DNA from: Halomarina oriensis
GTDB lineage: Archaea; Halobacteriota; Halobacteria; Halobacteriales; Haloarculaceae
Direction of reading: 5' to 3'
NCBI RefSeq assembly: GCF_009791395.1
Contig: NZ_WSZK01000017.1
Coordinates: 1-64,000, forward strand
DNA length: 64,000 bases
Shown here: piece by piece, positions 16,226-24,122 of the stretch
How positions within the stretch are numbered: position 1 is the stretch's first letter
Layout of the letters: each line of letters begins with the position of its first letter
Program-made: the position numbers and the translations under genes
The notes under the pieces: generated by a model
Database searches by the model: none
What the model was told of the DNA's origin: nothing
The model's input: only the letters and a program-made list of their open reading frames with translations

Positions 16226-17602
16226 ATGGAGAGAGAGAATCCGGCGACAGCGGAGTCACTCGACCCTATCGAGGGCGACACCGAGGCGGACGTGGAGGAC
16301 GCGCTCGCGCTGGCCGACGAGGTGTACCCCGCGTGGAGCGAGCGCCGACTGGAAGAACGGCGCCAACTGCTGAACGACGCCGCCGAGGTACTCCGGGAGA
16401 ACGCCGAGGAGTACGCCGAACTGATGGCCCGCGAGATGGGCAAACCCATCGCTGGCGGGCGCTCGGAGGTCGAGAAGTGCGCGTGGGTCTGTGAGCACTA
16501 CGCCGAGTACGCCGAGACGTACCTCGCCGACGAGGTACTCCAGAGCGCTCCCGAGGCGAAGGCGTTCGTCTCCTCCGAACCGCTCGGCCCCGTCCTCGCG
16601 GTGATGCCCTGGAACTACCCGTTCTGGCAGGTGTTCCGGTTCGCAGCGCCGAACCTCGTCGCGGGCAACGTCGGCCTCCTGAAACACGCCTCGAACGTGC
16701 CGGGGTGTGCACAGGCCATCGAGGAGGTGTTCCTCGAAGCGGGCCTCCCCGAGGGAGCGTTCCAGAGTCTCCTCGTCGGCTCGGACGCCATCGAGGACGT
16801 CGTCACCGACAAGCGGATTCGCGGTGTCACGCTCACCGGAAGCGAATCCGCGGGCCGCGCCGTCGCCGAGACCGCCGGGAAGGAACTGAAACCCTCCGTG
16901 CTCGAACTCGGCGGCTCCGACCCGTTCGTCGTGCTGGACGACGCGGACGTTGAGACGGCCGCGGAAGTGGGGATGCAGGCCCGAACGCTGAACTCGGGTC
17001 AGTCGTGTATCGCCGCCAAACGGTTCATCGTCCACGACGCGGTGTACGACGAGTTCGTCTCGGCGTTCGTCGACGAGATGGCGGCACAGGACATCGGCGA
17101 CCCGACGGACGACGACACCGACATCGGTCCGCAGGCCCGCGAGGACCTCATGGAGGACCTCCACGAGCAGGTCACCGAGACGCTCGACGCGGGCGCGACG
17201 CTGGAGACGGGTGGCGAACCGCTCGACCGGGAGGGCTACTTCTACCCGCCGACGGTCGTCACGGACGTGCCACGCGATTCGACGATGGCGACCGACGAGG
17301 TGTTCGGCCCCGCCGCCGCGGTGTTCCGCGTCGAGAGCGAGGACGAGGCGGTCGAACTCGCCAACGACTCCACGTACGGTCTGGGCGGGTCGGTGTGGAC
17401 GGAGGACTTAGAGCGTGGCGAACGGGTCGCGCGGCGCGTCGAGTCGGGGTGTGTCTTCGTCAACGAACTCACGAAATCGGACCCACGCATCCCGTTCGGC
17501 GGCGTGAAGAACTCGGGGTACGGCCGCGAACTCTCCGAACACGGGATGAAGGAGTTCCTCAACGAGAAGACGGTCTGGGTGCAGTCGGCGGCCGACCAGT
17601 GA
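16226..17602 (+). CDS. NAD(P)-dependent aldehyde dehydrogenase, succinate-semialdehyde type
   Basis: 458 residues. The ALDH fold is clear: the oxyanion region GPVLAVMPWNYPFWQVFRFA with its Asn, cofactor loop VTLTGSESAGRAVAETAGKE, the general base in KPSVLELGGSDPFVVLDDAD (Glu), and the catalytic Cys in RTLNSGQSCIAAKRFIV. The end EHGMKEFLNEKTVWVQ is typical of the succinate-semialdehyde dehydrogenase (GabD/Sad) branch. Substrate is inferred from similarity only. I chose ATG 16226 because alignment of the first helix starts there, although the frame stays open upstream. Confidence 0.88.
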   Translation: MERENPATAESLDPIEGDTEADVEDALALADEVYPAWSERRLEERRQLLNDAAEVLRENAEEYAELMAREMGKPIAGGRSEVEKCAWVCEHYAEYAETYLADEVLQSAPEAKAFVSSEPLGPVLAVMPWNYPFWQVFRFAAPNLVAGNVGLLKHASNVPGCAQAIEEVFLEAGLPEGAFQSLLVGSDAIEDVVTDKRIRGVTLTGSESAGRAVAETAGKELKPSVLELGGSDPFVVLDDADVETAAEVGMQARTLNSGQSCIAAKRFIVHDAVYDEFVSAFVDEMAAQDIGDPTDDDTDIGPQAREDLMEDLHEQVTETLDAGATLETGGEPLDREGYFYPPTVVTDVPRDSTMATDEVFGPAAAVFRVESEDEAVELANDSTYGLGGSVWTEDLERGERVARRVESGCVFVNELTKSDPRIPFGGVKNSGYGRELSEHGMKEFLNEKTVWVQSAADQ

Positions 17603-17671
17603 GGAGCCGAGTCGACCGACCGGGCCGTGGCGTGTGGAGAGAGAAGCAACGTCAGCGGGGGACTCGCCGTC

Positions 17672-18526
17672 TCACATCGACGTCACCGCCTCGAAGGCGA
17701 CGGGGAGGGCGGGCCGGACGACCAGGACTACTACGCCCGCGACCAGCGAGACGACGCCCGTCGCCGCCGATATCTCCTCGCCCCACGTCGGGATGCGTTC
17801 CATCGTGACGACGGCCGTCAGCACGACCATCCAGAAGAAGTTCATCTCGCCGAAAAACGGCATCACGAGGAAGAACAGGCCGAAGCAGATGACGACGCAC
17901 TCGACGCCGTGGTCGACGCCGTGCCGAAACCCGTCGAGCAGGCCGTCGGTGTGGTCCTCGACGGCCGCACAGCAACTCCGCAGGAGGCCCCGTTTGGGCG
18001 CGCTCAACTGGAACAGCCCCGCCAGGACGAGGACACCGCCGACGACGAGGTGCGGGTTCGACCGTGTGAACCCGTAGACGCCGCCGGGGAGGACGGCGTG
18101 GACGGACAGCGGAATCACGGCCGAGAGCGCCCAGACGAGGTGGTAGGTCGTCAGGAACCCCGCGAGCGCCGTCGTCGCCTCCAGGGCGCTCCCCTGGTGT
18201 GCGTCGGCGTAATCGCGGGCGAACCGCGTCATCGCGGGATGCATCATCGCCCACATCATCACGCCCCACATCACGGTGTAGCCGAGGACGGCTTCCAGCG
18301 TCCCGACGTGGAAGACGCCGAGTTCCATCGCGCCGGGCGCGGCCGCCGGGACGCCCTGCTCCATCAGCCACGCCATGCCCGGCATCGGGACGTGGCCGTC
18401 GAACAGCGCCACCCACCAGACGGCGTCGAGACCGAGCATCATCACGACGACCACCGCGGTCCGGGTCACGTCCACGTCGAAGGCTGCCTCGAACAGTTCC
18501 AGCGGGCCGTCGACGCTCGTACTCAT
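17672..18526 (-). CDS. DUF2182 polytopic membrane protein
   Basis: 284 residues and seven predicted membrane helices. It is rich in Met and His in the membrane part: YTVMWGVMMWAMMHPAMTRF at about 83-102 is the family signature, a possible metal site. Members are called predicted metal-binding integral membrane proteins and often sit next to DUF1326 genes; none is seen here. The start ATG overlaps the stop of a 36-codon gene upstream (ATGA), so the two are translationally coupled. The last helix runs almost to the C-terminus. Confidence 0.8.
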   Translation of the reverse strand: MSTSVDGPLELFEAAFDVDVTRTAVVVVMMLGLDAVWWVALFDGHVPMPGMAWLMEQGVPAAAPGAMELGVFHVGTLEAVLGYTVMWGVMMWAMMHPAMTRFARDYADAHQGSALEATTALAGFLTTYHLVWALSAVIPLSVHAVLPGGVYGFTRSNPHLVVGGVLVLAGLFQLSAPKRGLLRSCCAAVEDHTDGLLDGFRHGVDHGVECVVICFGLFFLVMPFFGEMNFFWMVVLTAVVTMERIPTWGEEISAATGVVSLVAGVVVLVVRPALPVAFEAVTSM

Positions 18527-18633
18527 CGGTCGGCCCCCCGTCCCGTCACCTCCGGTAACGACGACCGGACTCGTTCGCGTGCAGTCTCGTAGGCGTCTCT
18601 GACCGAATCGGGCAGGAGTGTCGGGAGCTCCAT
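18523..18633 (-). CDS. 36-residue coupled protein upstream of DUF2182
   Basis: A short gene from ATG 18633 to TGA 18523, overlapping the DUF2182 start by four bases. The protein begins MELPTLLPDSVRDAYETARE and forms one amphipathic helix, then SSLPEVTGRGADR. The reverse complement of ACTTTATT at 18657-18664 gives a TATA element 24-31 bases before the ATG, so this gene is likely the first of the transcript. It may be a real microprotein or mainly a coupling leader; too short for a family call. Confidence 0.5.
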   Translation of the reverse strand: MELPTLLPDSVRDAYETARERVRSSLPEVTGRGADR

Positions 18634-18656
18634 ACCCCACCGGACGGGCGGCTTCG

Positions 18657-18664
18657 ACTTTATT
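18657..18664 (-). promoter_or_regulatory. TATA element of the DUF2182 transcript
   Basis: Read on the minus strand this is AATAAAGT, 24-31 bases before the ATG at 18633. It sits beside a very A/T-rich spacer (about 18668-18695) that stands out from the local composition. Confidence 0.45.
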
Positions 18665-18749
18665 CGGGAACTATCTAAAAAGCAATTATCTATCGGGCTG
18701 GACCGTCTCCCGTCGTCGGGCACGGCCCGTCGGTGGAGCAGTCCCCGGT

Positions 18750-18854
18750 TCAGTCGCGCAGGACGCTGATGTTCTGCATCCGACCGCCACAGACCGAACA
18801 ACGACCGGGCGTCTCTGAGCGCCGCTCGCAGTCGTTACACTCGTACAGAGCCAT
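18750..18854 (-). CDS. 34-residue rubrerythrin-like zinc-ribbon protein
   Basis: Short gene from ATG 18854 to TGA 18750. The protein reads MALYECNDCERRSETPGRCS and then VCGGRMQNISVLRD. Two Cys-X2-Cys knuckles (C6/C9 and C19/C22) form a complete rubredoxin-like zinc or iron ribbon. This matches a widespread haloarchaeal family labelled rubrerythrin-like or DUF7129. Function unknown; members of this size probably bind zinc only. It lies eight bases past the stop of... the next minus-strand gene (stop 18862), so the two may be co-transcribed. Confidence 0.8.
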   Translation of the reverse strand: MALYECNDCERRSETPGRCSVCGGRMQNISVLRD

Positions 18855-18861
18855 GCTAACA

Positions 18862-19326
18862 CTACGCAGCGTCGGTAGATGAACCTGTCGCGGCCGGCGA
18901 CTCCGCCCGGTCGCGGACGGCGGTCATCACCTCGGGGAGCGCTCGCCGGTAGCGACGACCGAGCGTCCGCGAGTAGACCCCTCGGAGCGCCCCCTCGAAC
19001 CAGACCTCGTGAGTGAACGTCGTCCCGCCGTCGTGACCGTGCAGCGACCGCCGGACGTGGAGGCGACCGAGCGGCATCTCGACCGTGTAGCTGTACGACC
19101 GGCCGGGGTCGACCTCGGTGACGACGAACTCGGCGGTCGGGCCGAACCGCGGGTCGAGGAAGCCACGCGTCCCGACCTCGACCGCGCAGTGGGCGGTTCG
19201 GTCGTCCCCGCCGAGCGACGCCTCGCGCAGTTCGCCGTCCCACGTCGGCCACGCCTCGACGTCGGTCCAGACCTCCCAGACACGGCGTGGCGGAGCCGTC
19301 GTCTCCATCCTGTGACTGAACCACAT
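18862..19326 (-). CDS. SRPBCC-family (START-like) protein
   Basis: 154 residues with the helix-grip fold: the start VWFSHRMETTAPPRRVWEVW leads to VEAWPTWDGELREASLGG, the usual SRPBCC sequence around W-x-x-W, then antiparallel strands ending in a long helix GVYSRTLGRRYRRALPEVMT. The pocket binds hydrophobic ligands or lipids in relatives; the ligand here is unknown. The last 15 residues look disordered. Cytoplasmic. A zinc-ribbon gene follows directly on the same strand. Confidence 0.8.
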   Translation of the reverse strand: MWFSHRMETTAPPRRVWEVWTDVEAWPTWDGELREASLGGDDRTAHCAVEVGTRGFLDPRFGPTAEFVVTEVDPGRSYSYTVEMPLGRLHVRRSLHGHDGGTTFTHEVWFEGALRGVYSRTLGRRYRRALPEVMTAVRDRAESPAATGSSTDAA

Positions 19327-19439
19327 GGCGTCTCGTAGGAAGCGCGTGACGATGAGGTGTGCGCGTCCCCGAGAGCGGGCCGGTCGGTCGGTGACTGGCC
19401 GGGTCGGGGTTGATGTGTCGTCCCCGCGTGGCTCCGGGC

Positions 19440-21089
19440 ATGAAGACCGCCGACCTGCTCGTCTCCTGTCTCGAAGCGGAGGGCGTCGACTACGTGTTCG
19501 GGCTTCCCGGCGAGGAACTCGAAGACCTCCTGTTCGCGCTGGCTGACTCGCCGGTCGACTTCGTCCCCGTCCGCCACGAACAGGGTGCGGCGTTCATGGC
19601 CGACGTCCACGGCCGCCTCACCGGTGACGCCGGCGTCTGCCTCTCGACGCTCGGTCCCGGAGCGACCAACCTCCTGACCGGTGTCGCGGACGCCCACCTC
19701 GACAAGTCACCGCTCGTCGCCATCACCGGGCAGGGCGGCCGCGAGCGGCTCCACCAGGAGAGCCACCAGCTCATCGACGTGGTCGACATGTTCGGGCCGA
19801 TAACGAAGTGGAACACGCGCCTCGACGACCCGGACGTTGTCCACGAGTCCGTGCGCAAGGCGTTCAAACTCGCCGAGTACGAGAAACCGGGAGCGACCCA
19901 CCTCGAACTCCCGGAGGACGTCGCAGCAGCGGAGTCCTCGGCGACGGTCATCGAACCGACCGACCGGCACGTCCATCGCCCCGCGCCCGACCCGGAGAGC
20001 GTCGCGGAGGCCGCCGCGGTGCTCGGTGCGGTCGACCGGCCGCTGATTCTGGCGGGCAACGGGGCGGTCCGGTCACGCGCCTCCGAGCAGTTGCGCACGT
20101 TCGTCGACGAGACGGCCATCCCCGTCGTCGCCACCTACATGGGGAAGGGGGCGGTGTCGGACCGCGACGACCACTCGTTGCTGACGCTCGACTCGGGCAG
20201 TGGCGAGGTCGACCGGGTCATCGAGCGCGCCGACGCCGTCCTCACCGTCGGCTACGACGTCGCCGAACACGACCCCGAGAGCTGGAACCCCGACGGTGAC
20301 AAGCGCGTGGTCCACCTCGACTCCGAACCCGCGGAGGTGTACGAACACTACGTCCCCGACGTGGAGATGGTCTGTGACGTCGCCGCCGGCATCGAGGCGC
20401 TCTGTGACGTCTCGCTCGACCCCGTCGAGACCGACTGGTACGTGGACCTCCGGACCGACCTCGTCGAGTCGGTGACCGACCACCCCGACGAGGGCGACCC
20501 GTTCACCGTCGCCGACACGCTCCCTATCCTCCGCGAGGCGATGGCCGACCACGACGTCCTGCTATCCGACGTGGGGAGTCACAAGATGGCCATCGCCCAG
20601 TCGTACCCCACCTACGAGCCGAACACCTGTCTCATCTCGAACGGCCTGGCGACGATGGGCATCGCCGTTCCGGGGGCGGTCGCGGCGGACGTCGCGCTCT
20701 CCGGGGGTGACGGCGTCTCCGGTGAGGACGACACCCAACCCGACGGCGAGGGAGGGGATGTCTCCGAGCCGCCGAACGTCGTCGCCGCGACGGGCGACGG
20801 CGGCTTCCTGATGAACGCCGCCGAGTTGGAGACCGCCCAGCGGTTGGACTGTTCGTTCACCGTCGTCCTGTTCGTCGACGACGACTACGGTCTCATCTCG
20901 GAGAAACAGGAGGAACACCGCGGGTCGTCGACCGGGACCCGACTCGGGAACCCCGACTTCGTGCGGTTCGCCGAGTCGTTCGGGGTCGAGGCGCGTCGGC
21001 CCGAGACGTGGGCGGAGGTCCGGACCGCTATCGACGAGGCGGTGGGGAGCGAGGACCTGTCGCTCGTCGAGGTCCGAATCGAGCGGTAG
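19440..21089 (+). CDS. Thiamine-diphosphate enzyme, acetolactate synthase-like
   Basis: 549 residues with the three ThDP-enzyme domains: PYR domain with the catalytic Glu in VPVRHEQGAAFMADVHGRL, central domain with RPLILAGNGAVRSRASEQL, and PP domain with the cofactor motif ATGDGGFLMNAAELETAQ at about 450. Where most relatives have NN at the end of that motif it has VDDDYGL, which may still bind magnesium. About residues 419-446 form an acidic insert ahead of the cofactor motif. It resembles catabolic acetolactate synthase or other 2-oxo-acid decarboxylases; no small ALS subunit is nearby, so a role in branched-chain synthesis is not supported. ATG at 19440. Confidence 0.8.
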   Translation: MKTADLLVSCLEAEGVDYVFGLPGEELEDLLFALADSPVDFVPVRHEQGAAFMADVHGRLTGDAGVCLSTLGPGATNLLTGVADAHLDKSPLVAITGQGGRERLHQESHQLIDVVDMFGPITKWNTRLDDPDVVHESVRKAFKLAEYEKPGATHLELPEDVAAAESSATVIEPTDRHVHRPAPDPESVAEAAAVLGAVDRPLILAGNGAVRSRASEQLRTFVDETAIPVVATYMGKGAVSDRDDHSLLTLDSGSGEVDRVIERADAVLTVGYDVAEHDPESWNPDGDKRVVHLDSEPAEVYEHYVPDVEMVCDVAAGIEALCDVSLDPVETDWYVDLRTDLVESVTDHPDEGDPFTVADTLPILREAMADHDVLLSDVGSHKMAIAQSYPTYEPNTCLISNGLATMGIAVPGAVAADVALSGGDGVSGEDDTQPDGEGGDVSEPPNVVAATGDGGFLMNAAELETAQRLDCSFTVVLFVDDDYGLISEKQEEHRGSSTGTRLGNPDFVRFAESFGVEARRPETWAEVRTAIDEAVGSEDLSLVEVRIER

Positions 21090-21113
21090 GGGACCGACGG
21101 TCGAACGGGCACG

Positions 21114-21377
21114 TCAGCGTTCGTCGGCAGTCATCCGTACGCGGTGGAGCAGCCAGGGACCGACCCAGCCACGGACGAGGAGCAAGAGGAGGAACGTACA
21201 GAAGAACGCCGCCGCCAACAGGCCGATGTTCAGGGCTTGCCCGACCATCCCCCGTCGCCAGCCGTAGAGACTCATCGCTGCGAACAGCGCCGTCGCTGCC
21301 AACAGCACTCGCCCGGCCGCGCCGACCGCACCGACCCCCCGGCGAACGCTCGGTGTGTACTCGAACAGTCGAGTCAT
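21114..21377 (-). CDS. Small two-helix membrane protein
   Basis: 87 residues. Hydrophobic stretches VGAAGRVLLAATALFAAMSL (about 19-38) and ALNIGLLAAAFFCTFLLLLL (about 48-67) give two membrane helices, with basic loops RRGM and HRVRMTADER. I do not recognise a family beyond haloarchaeal hypotheticals. It is separated from the convergent ThDP gene by 24 bases. Confidence 0.65.
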   Translation of the reverse strand: MTRLFEYTPSVRRGVGAVGAAGRVLLAATALFAAMSLYGWRRGMVGQALNIGLLAAAFFCTFLLLLLVRGWVGPWLLHRVRMTADER

Positions 21378-21472
21378 GCGCTCGTCTTACGCGTCCGTCC
21401 GGAAAAGTCTCCCCACTTCGGCGACAGTCTCCGAGCGGGGTGACTCCTACGGGGACGGACCGTTCGACGGCG

Positions 21473-21961
21473 CTACTCGATACGCAGTTCGTCGGACTCG
21501 GGGACGGCCTCCTTGTCCCAGCGTAGCGAGAACGTCACCGTCTCCGCGCCGCTGGACATCATCGAGGAGTCCTCGCCGACGGAGACGTCGAGGGTCACCT
21601 CCTCGGGCGGGTTGACCGTCGCGCTGTCGTTGCCGACGAGGAACGTCACCTTCCCGGCGCTCGGGACGCTCGTCCCCTCGTGTCCGTCGGTCGTGTCGGT
21701 CTGTGACTGGTCGACCGTCTCGCTCGACGTCGTGCCGTCCGCTCCTCCCTGTCGTCGCGTCTCCGTCTCCCGGTCGCTCCGCTGGCCCGTGTCGGTGGTC
21801 GTCGTCTCGGTGGTGTTCGCACCGGTCACCCCGGTGTCGGCCGTCGTCCCGGCGTTCGTCGCACCGGCGTGGCCGTCGCCGGCGAGTTTGTCGGCGAACT
21901 CGCGCAGGTAGTCGGCGGCTTCGGCACGCGTCACGACTCGTTCGGTGTTGAGACCGGACAT
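21473..21961 (-). CDS. Amphi-Trp domain protein with long Thr-rich insert
   Basis: 162 residues. The start holds the first helix of the amphi-Trp domain (RAEAADYLREFADKLAGDG), and residues about 101-162 give its strands (GKVTFLVGNDSATVNPPEEV and ETVTFSLRWDKEA). Between them about 70 residues are Thr/Gly/Asp-rich and look disordered, splitting a domain that is normally 65-80 residues. Function of the family is not established; it often sits near stress genes. Cytoplasmic. Confidence 0.7.
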   Translation of the reverse strand: MSGLNTERVVTRAEAADYLREFADKLAGDGHAGATNAGTTADTGVTGANTTETTTTDTGQRSDRETETRRQGGADGTTSSETVDQSQTDTTDGHEGTSVPSAGKVTFLVGNDSATVNPPEEVTLDVSVGEDSSMMSSGAETVTFSLRWDKEAVPESDELRIE

Positions 21962-22012
21962 GGGTGGGCCGACACGTCCTCCCGGTAGCCCGGTTGTGCT
22001 TGCCTGTGCGTG

Positions 22013-22363
22013 TCAGTCGCGCACCGCGACCAGCACCGCCAGCGCCGCGAGCAGCATCGCCGGGAACAGTGGCAGCGTCAGGTAGGCGTCGCGCCACGTC
22101 AGGCCCAGCGACCGCAAGAACGGGTCGGAGTACGGCACCAGCAGGATGGCCACCGGGACGACGACGAACGCGAGGAAGATGGCCGCGACCAGTCCCCAGC
22201 CGCTCGCGCCGAACTCCTCGGACTGTGGCACCTCCGGGTGGTAGGCGCGGGTCGTCCGTCGCCCGTCGTCCTCGTCGTCTCCCTCGTGAAACTCCGTTGG
22301 CTCGTGGACGTAGCCACCGCTGGAGCCGCCTCCAGCCCGGTCGCTCGTCGCGTCCTCAGCCAT
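22013..22363 (-). CDS. Two-helix membrane protein with acidic N-terminus
   Basis: 116 residues: about 50 hydrophilic, Gly/Asp/Glu-rich residues, then LVAAIFLAFVVVPVAILLVP (about 58-77) and LPLFPAMLLAALAVLVAVRD (about 97-116) as membrane helices. No family recognised. Its start overlaps the end of the upstream alcohol dehydrogenase gene by eight bases, so the two are probably one transcript. Confidence 0.65.
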   Translation of the reverse strand: MAEDATSDRAGGGSSGGYVHEPTEFHEGDDEDDGRRTTRAYHPEVPQSEEFGASGWGLVAAIFLAFVVVPVAILLVPYSDPFLRSLGLTWRDAYLTLPLFPAMLLAALAVLVAVRD

Positions 22364-23402
22364 CGTACTCGCTGTCCGGGACGACGACGACCTTCCCGAA
22401 CCCCTCGCGCTCCTGGAGCATCTCGTGGGCGCGCTGGGCCTCGCTCATCGGGAGGACCTCCCGGACGCGGGGTTCGAAGGTGCCGTCCCAGACGAGCGGG
22501 AGGACGTCGTCTATCTCGCCCGGCGTCGCCATCGTCGACCCGAGCAGTTCCAGCTGGTTCCAGAACAGGCGGTTGATGTTGGTCTCGGCTTTCGGGCCGG
22601 TCGTCGCCCCGCAGGTGACCAGGCGGCCGCCCTTGGCGAGACACTTCGTCGAGTCGTCCCACGTCGCCGGGCCGATGTGGTCGACGACGACGTCCACACC
22701 ACGGCCGTCGGTGTGTTCACGGACGAACTGTGCGAACGACTCCGTCTCGTAGTTGACGACGTGGTCCGCGCCACACTCCTTGGCGTACTCCAACTTCTCC
22801 TCGGTACTGGCGGTGGCGTACACCTCCGCGCCCGCGTGGTCGGCGATCTGGACGGCGGCGTGACCGACCCCACCCGACGCGCCGAGGACGAGGATGGACT
22901 CGCCCTGCGTGAGTTCGGCCTGGGTCATCAGCATCCGCCACGCCGTCTGGAAGACGAGCGAGGAACTCGCGGCCGTCACCCAGTCGACGTCCTCGGGGAC
23001 GGGCACGAGGTTCTCGGCGGGGACGGCGGCCTGCTCGGCGTGGACGCCCCTGACGTGCTCGCCGATGAGGTGATAGGAGTCGCACTCGGGTTCCCGACCG
23101 TCGCGGCAGGCCTCACACTCGCCGCAGTACTTGCCCGCGCAGACGGCGACGTGGTCGCCCTCCTCGAACCGGGTCACGTCGGCACCCACGTCGGTCACGA
23201 CGCCGGCCGCGTCGCTGCCGGGGATGTGTGGCATGTCGAGTTCGACGCCGGGCAGGCCGCGGCGCGTCCACACGTCGAGGTGGTTCAGCGCCCCGGCCTT
23301 GATGTCGACGAGTACCTCGTCGTCACCGGCCTCGGGGTCCGGGAACTCGTCGTACTCCAGCACACTCGTCTCGCCGTGCTCGCCGAACTGGACTGCTTGC
23401 AT
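22356..23402 (-). CDS. Zinc-type alcohol dehydrogenase / quinone oxidoreductase (MDR)
   Basis: 348 residues of the medium-chain dehydrogenase fold. The GroES part has ALNHLDVWTRRGLPGVELDM and the structural-zinc cluster CGECEACRDGREPEC near residue 95; the Rossmann part has ILVLGASGGVGHAAVQIADH. The usual catalytic-zinc Cys of alcohol dehydrogenases is replaced by Asn-His (LNHLD), so it may rely on one zinc or none and act like a quinone reductase with NADPH. Substrate unknown. I start at ATG 23402, not the longer upstream frame, because MDR proteins start at MQAVQF-like sequence. Confidence 0.85.
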   Translation of the reverse strand: MQAVQFGEHGETSVLEYDEFPDPEAGDDEVLVDIKAGALNHLDVWTRRGLPGVELDMPHIPGSDAAGVVTDVGADVTRFEEGDHVAVCAGKYCGECEACRDGREPECDSYHLIGEHVRGVHAEQAAVPAENLVPVPEDVDWVTAASSSLVFQTAWRMLMTQAELTQGESILVLGASGGVGHAAVQIADHAGAEVYATASTEEKLEYAKECGADHVVNYETESFAQFVREHTDGRGVDVVVDHIGPATWDDSTKCLAKGGRLVTCGATTGPKAETNINRLFWNQLELLGSTMATPGEIDDVLPLVWDGTFEPRVREVLPMSEAQRAHEMLQEREGFGKVVVVPDSEYDG

Positions 23403-23468
23403 GGTCGTGGCTCCGAGCGGACGGCGCAAAACCCTGCCGATGAGTGGCACGGCCTCCTCCGTCGGAGG

Positions 23469-23475
23469 TTTATAT
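23469..23475 (+). promoter_or_regulatory. Strong TATA element of the MogA/MoaB gene
   Basis: TTTATAT at 24-30 bases before the ATG at 23499 is one of the best TATA matches in the window, with the spacing of a leaderless transcript. Confidence 0.65.
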
Positions 23476-23498
23476 CACTACCCGCCGAACGACCTCCC

Positions 23499-24122
23499 AT
23501 GAGCGACGAGGCCGACGGGAACGACGGACGAAGAGAGGGCCGAGCGGACGGCGGGGACGACGACCACCACGCCGGTCACGAACACGGCGAGGCGGGCACG
23601 CACGACCACCACCACCACGACCTGAGCCACCTCTCGATGGCCGTCGTCACCGTCTCCTCGACCCGCGAGGAGACTGAGGACGCCGCCGGCGACGCCATCG
23701 AAGCCGAACTCCGCGCCGCCGACAACGAGGTGGCGACGCGCGTGGTCGTCCCCGACGACTTCGCGGCCGTCCAGGAGGCGGTCCGCGAAGCGGTCGCCGA
23801 CGAGTCGGTCGACGCCGTCGTCACGACCGGTGGGACCGGCGTCACCCCCGACGACGTCACCGTCGAGGCCGTCGAGGCGCTGTTCGAGAAACGACTCCCC
23901 GGCTTCGGCGAACTGTTCCGTGACTTCTCCAGAGAGGAGGTCGGGACGCGCGTCGTCGGCACGCGAGCGACGGCGGGTATCGTCGCCCGCGACCCCGACA
24001 CACCCGACGCCGGTGGCGTTCCGGTGTTCTCGCTGCCGGGGAGCGAGAACGCCGCCCGACTCGGCACGCGGGACGTCATCGTCCCCGAAGCACCGCATCT
24101 CGCGGGGTTGGCCCGTCGGTGA
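23499..24122 (+). CDS. MogA/MoaB-family molybdopterin protein with His-rich N-terminus
   Basis: 207 residues. Residues 48-207 match the MogA/MoaB fold that adenylylates molybdopterin before metal insertion: AVVTVSSTREETEDAAGDAI, the GGTG loop in VVTTGGTGVTPDDVTVEAVE (111-114), and PVFSLPGSENAARLGTRDVI. The first 47 residues are an extra acidic tail with ten His between 23 and 44 (HHAGHEHG and HDHHHHDLSH), not part of the usual fold, which could store or deliver metal such as molybdate-linked zinc or copper; this is inference. The stop overlaps the next start (GTGA). Confidence 0.85.
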   Translation: MSDEADGNDGRREGRADGGDDDHHAGHEHGEAGTHDHHHHDLSHLSMAVVTVSSTREETEDAAGDAIEAELRAADNEVATRVVVPDDFAAVQEAVREAVADESVDAVVTTGGTGVTPDDVTVEAVEALFEKRLPGFGELFRDFSREEVGTRVVGTRATAGIVARDPDTPDAGGVPVFSLPGSENAARLGTRDVIVPEAPHLAGLARR

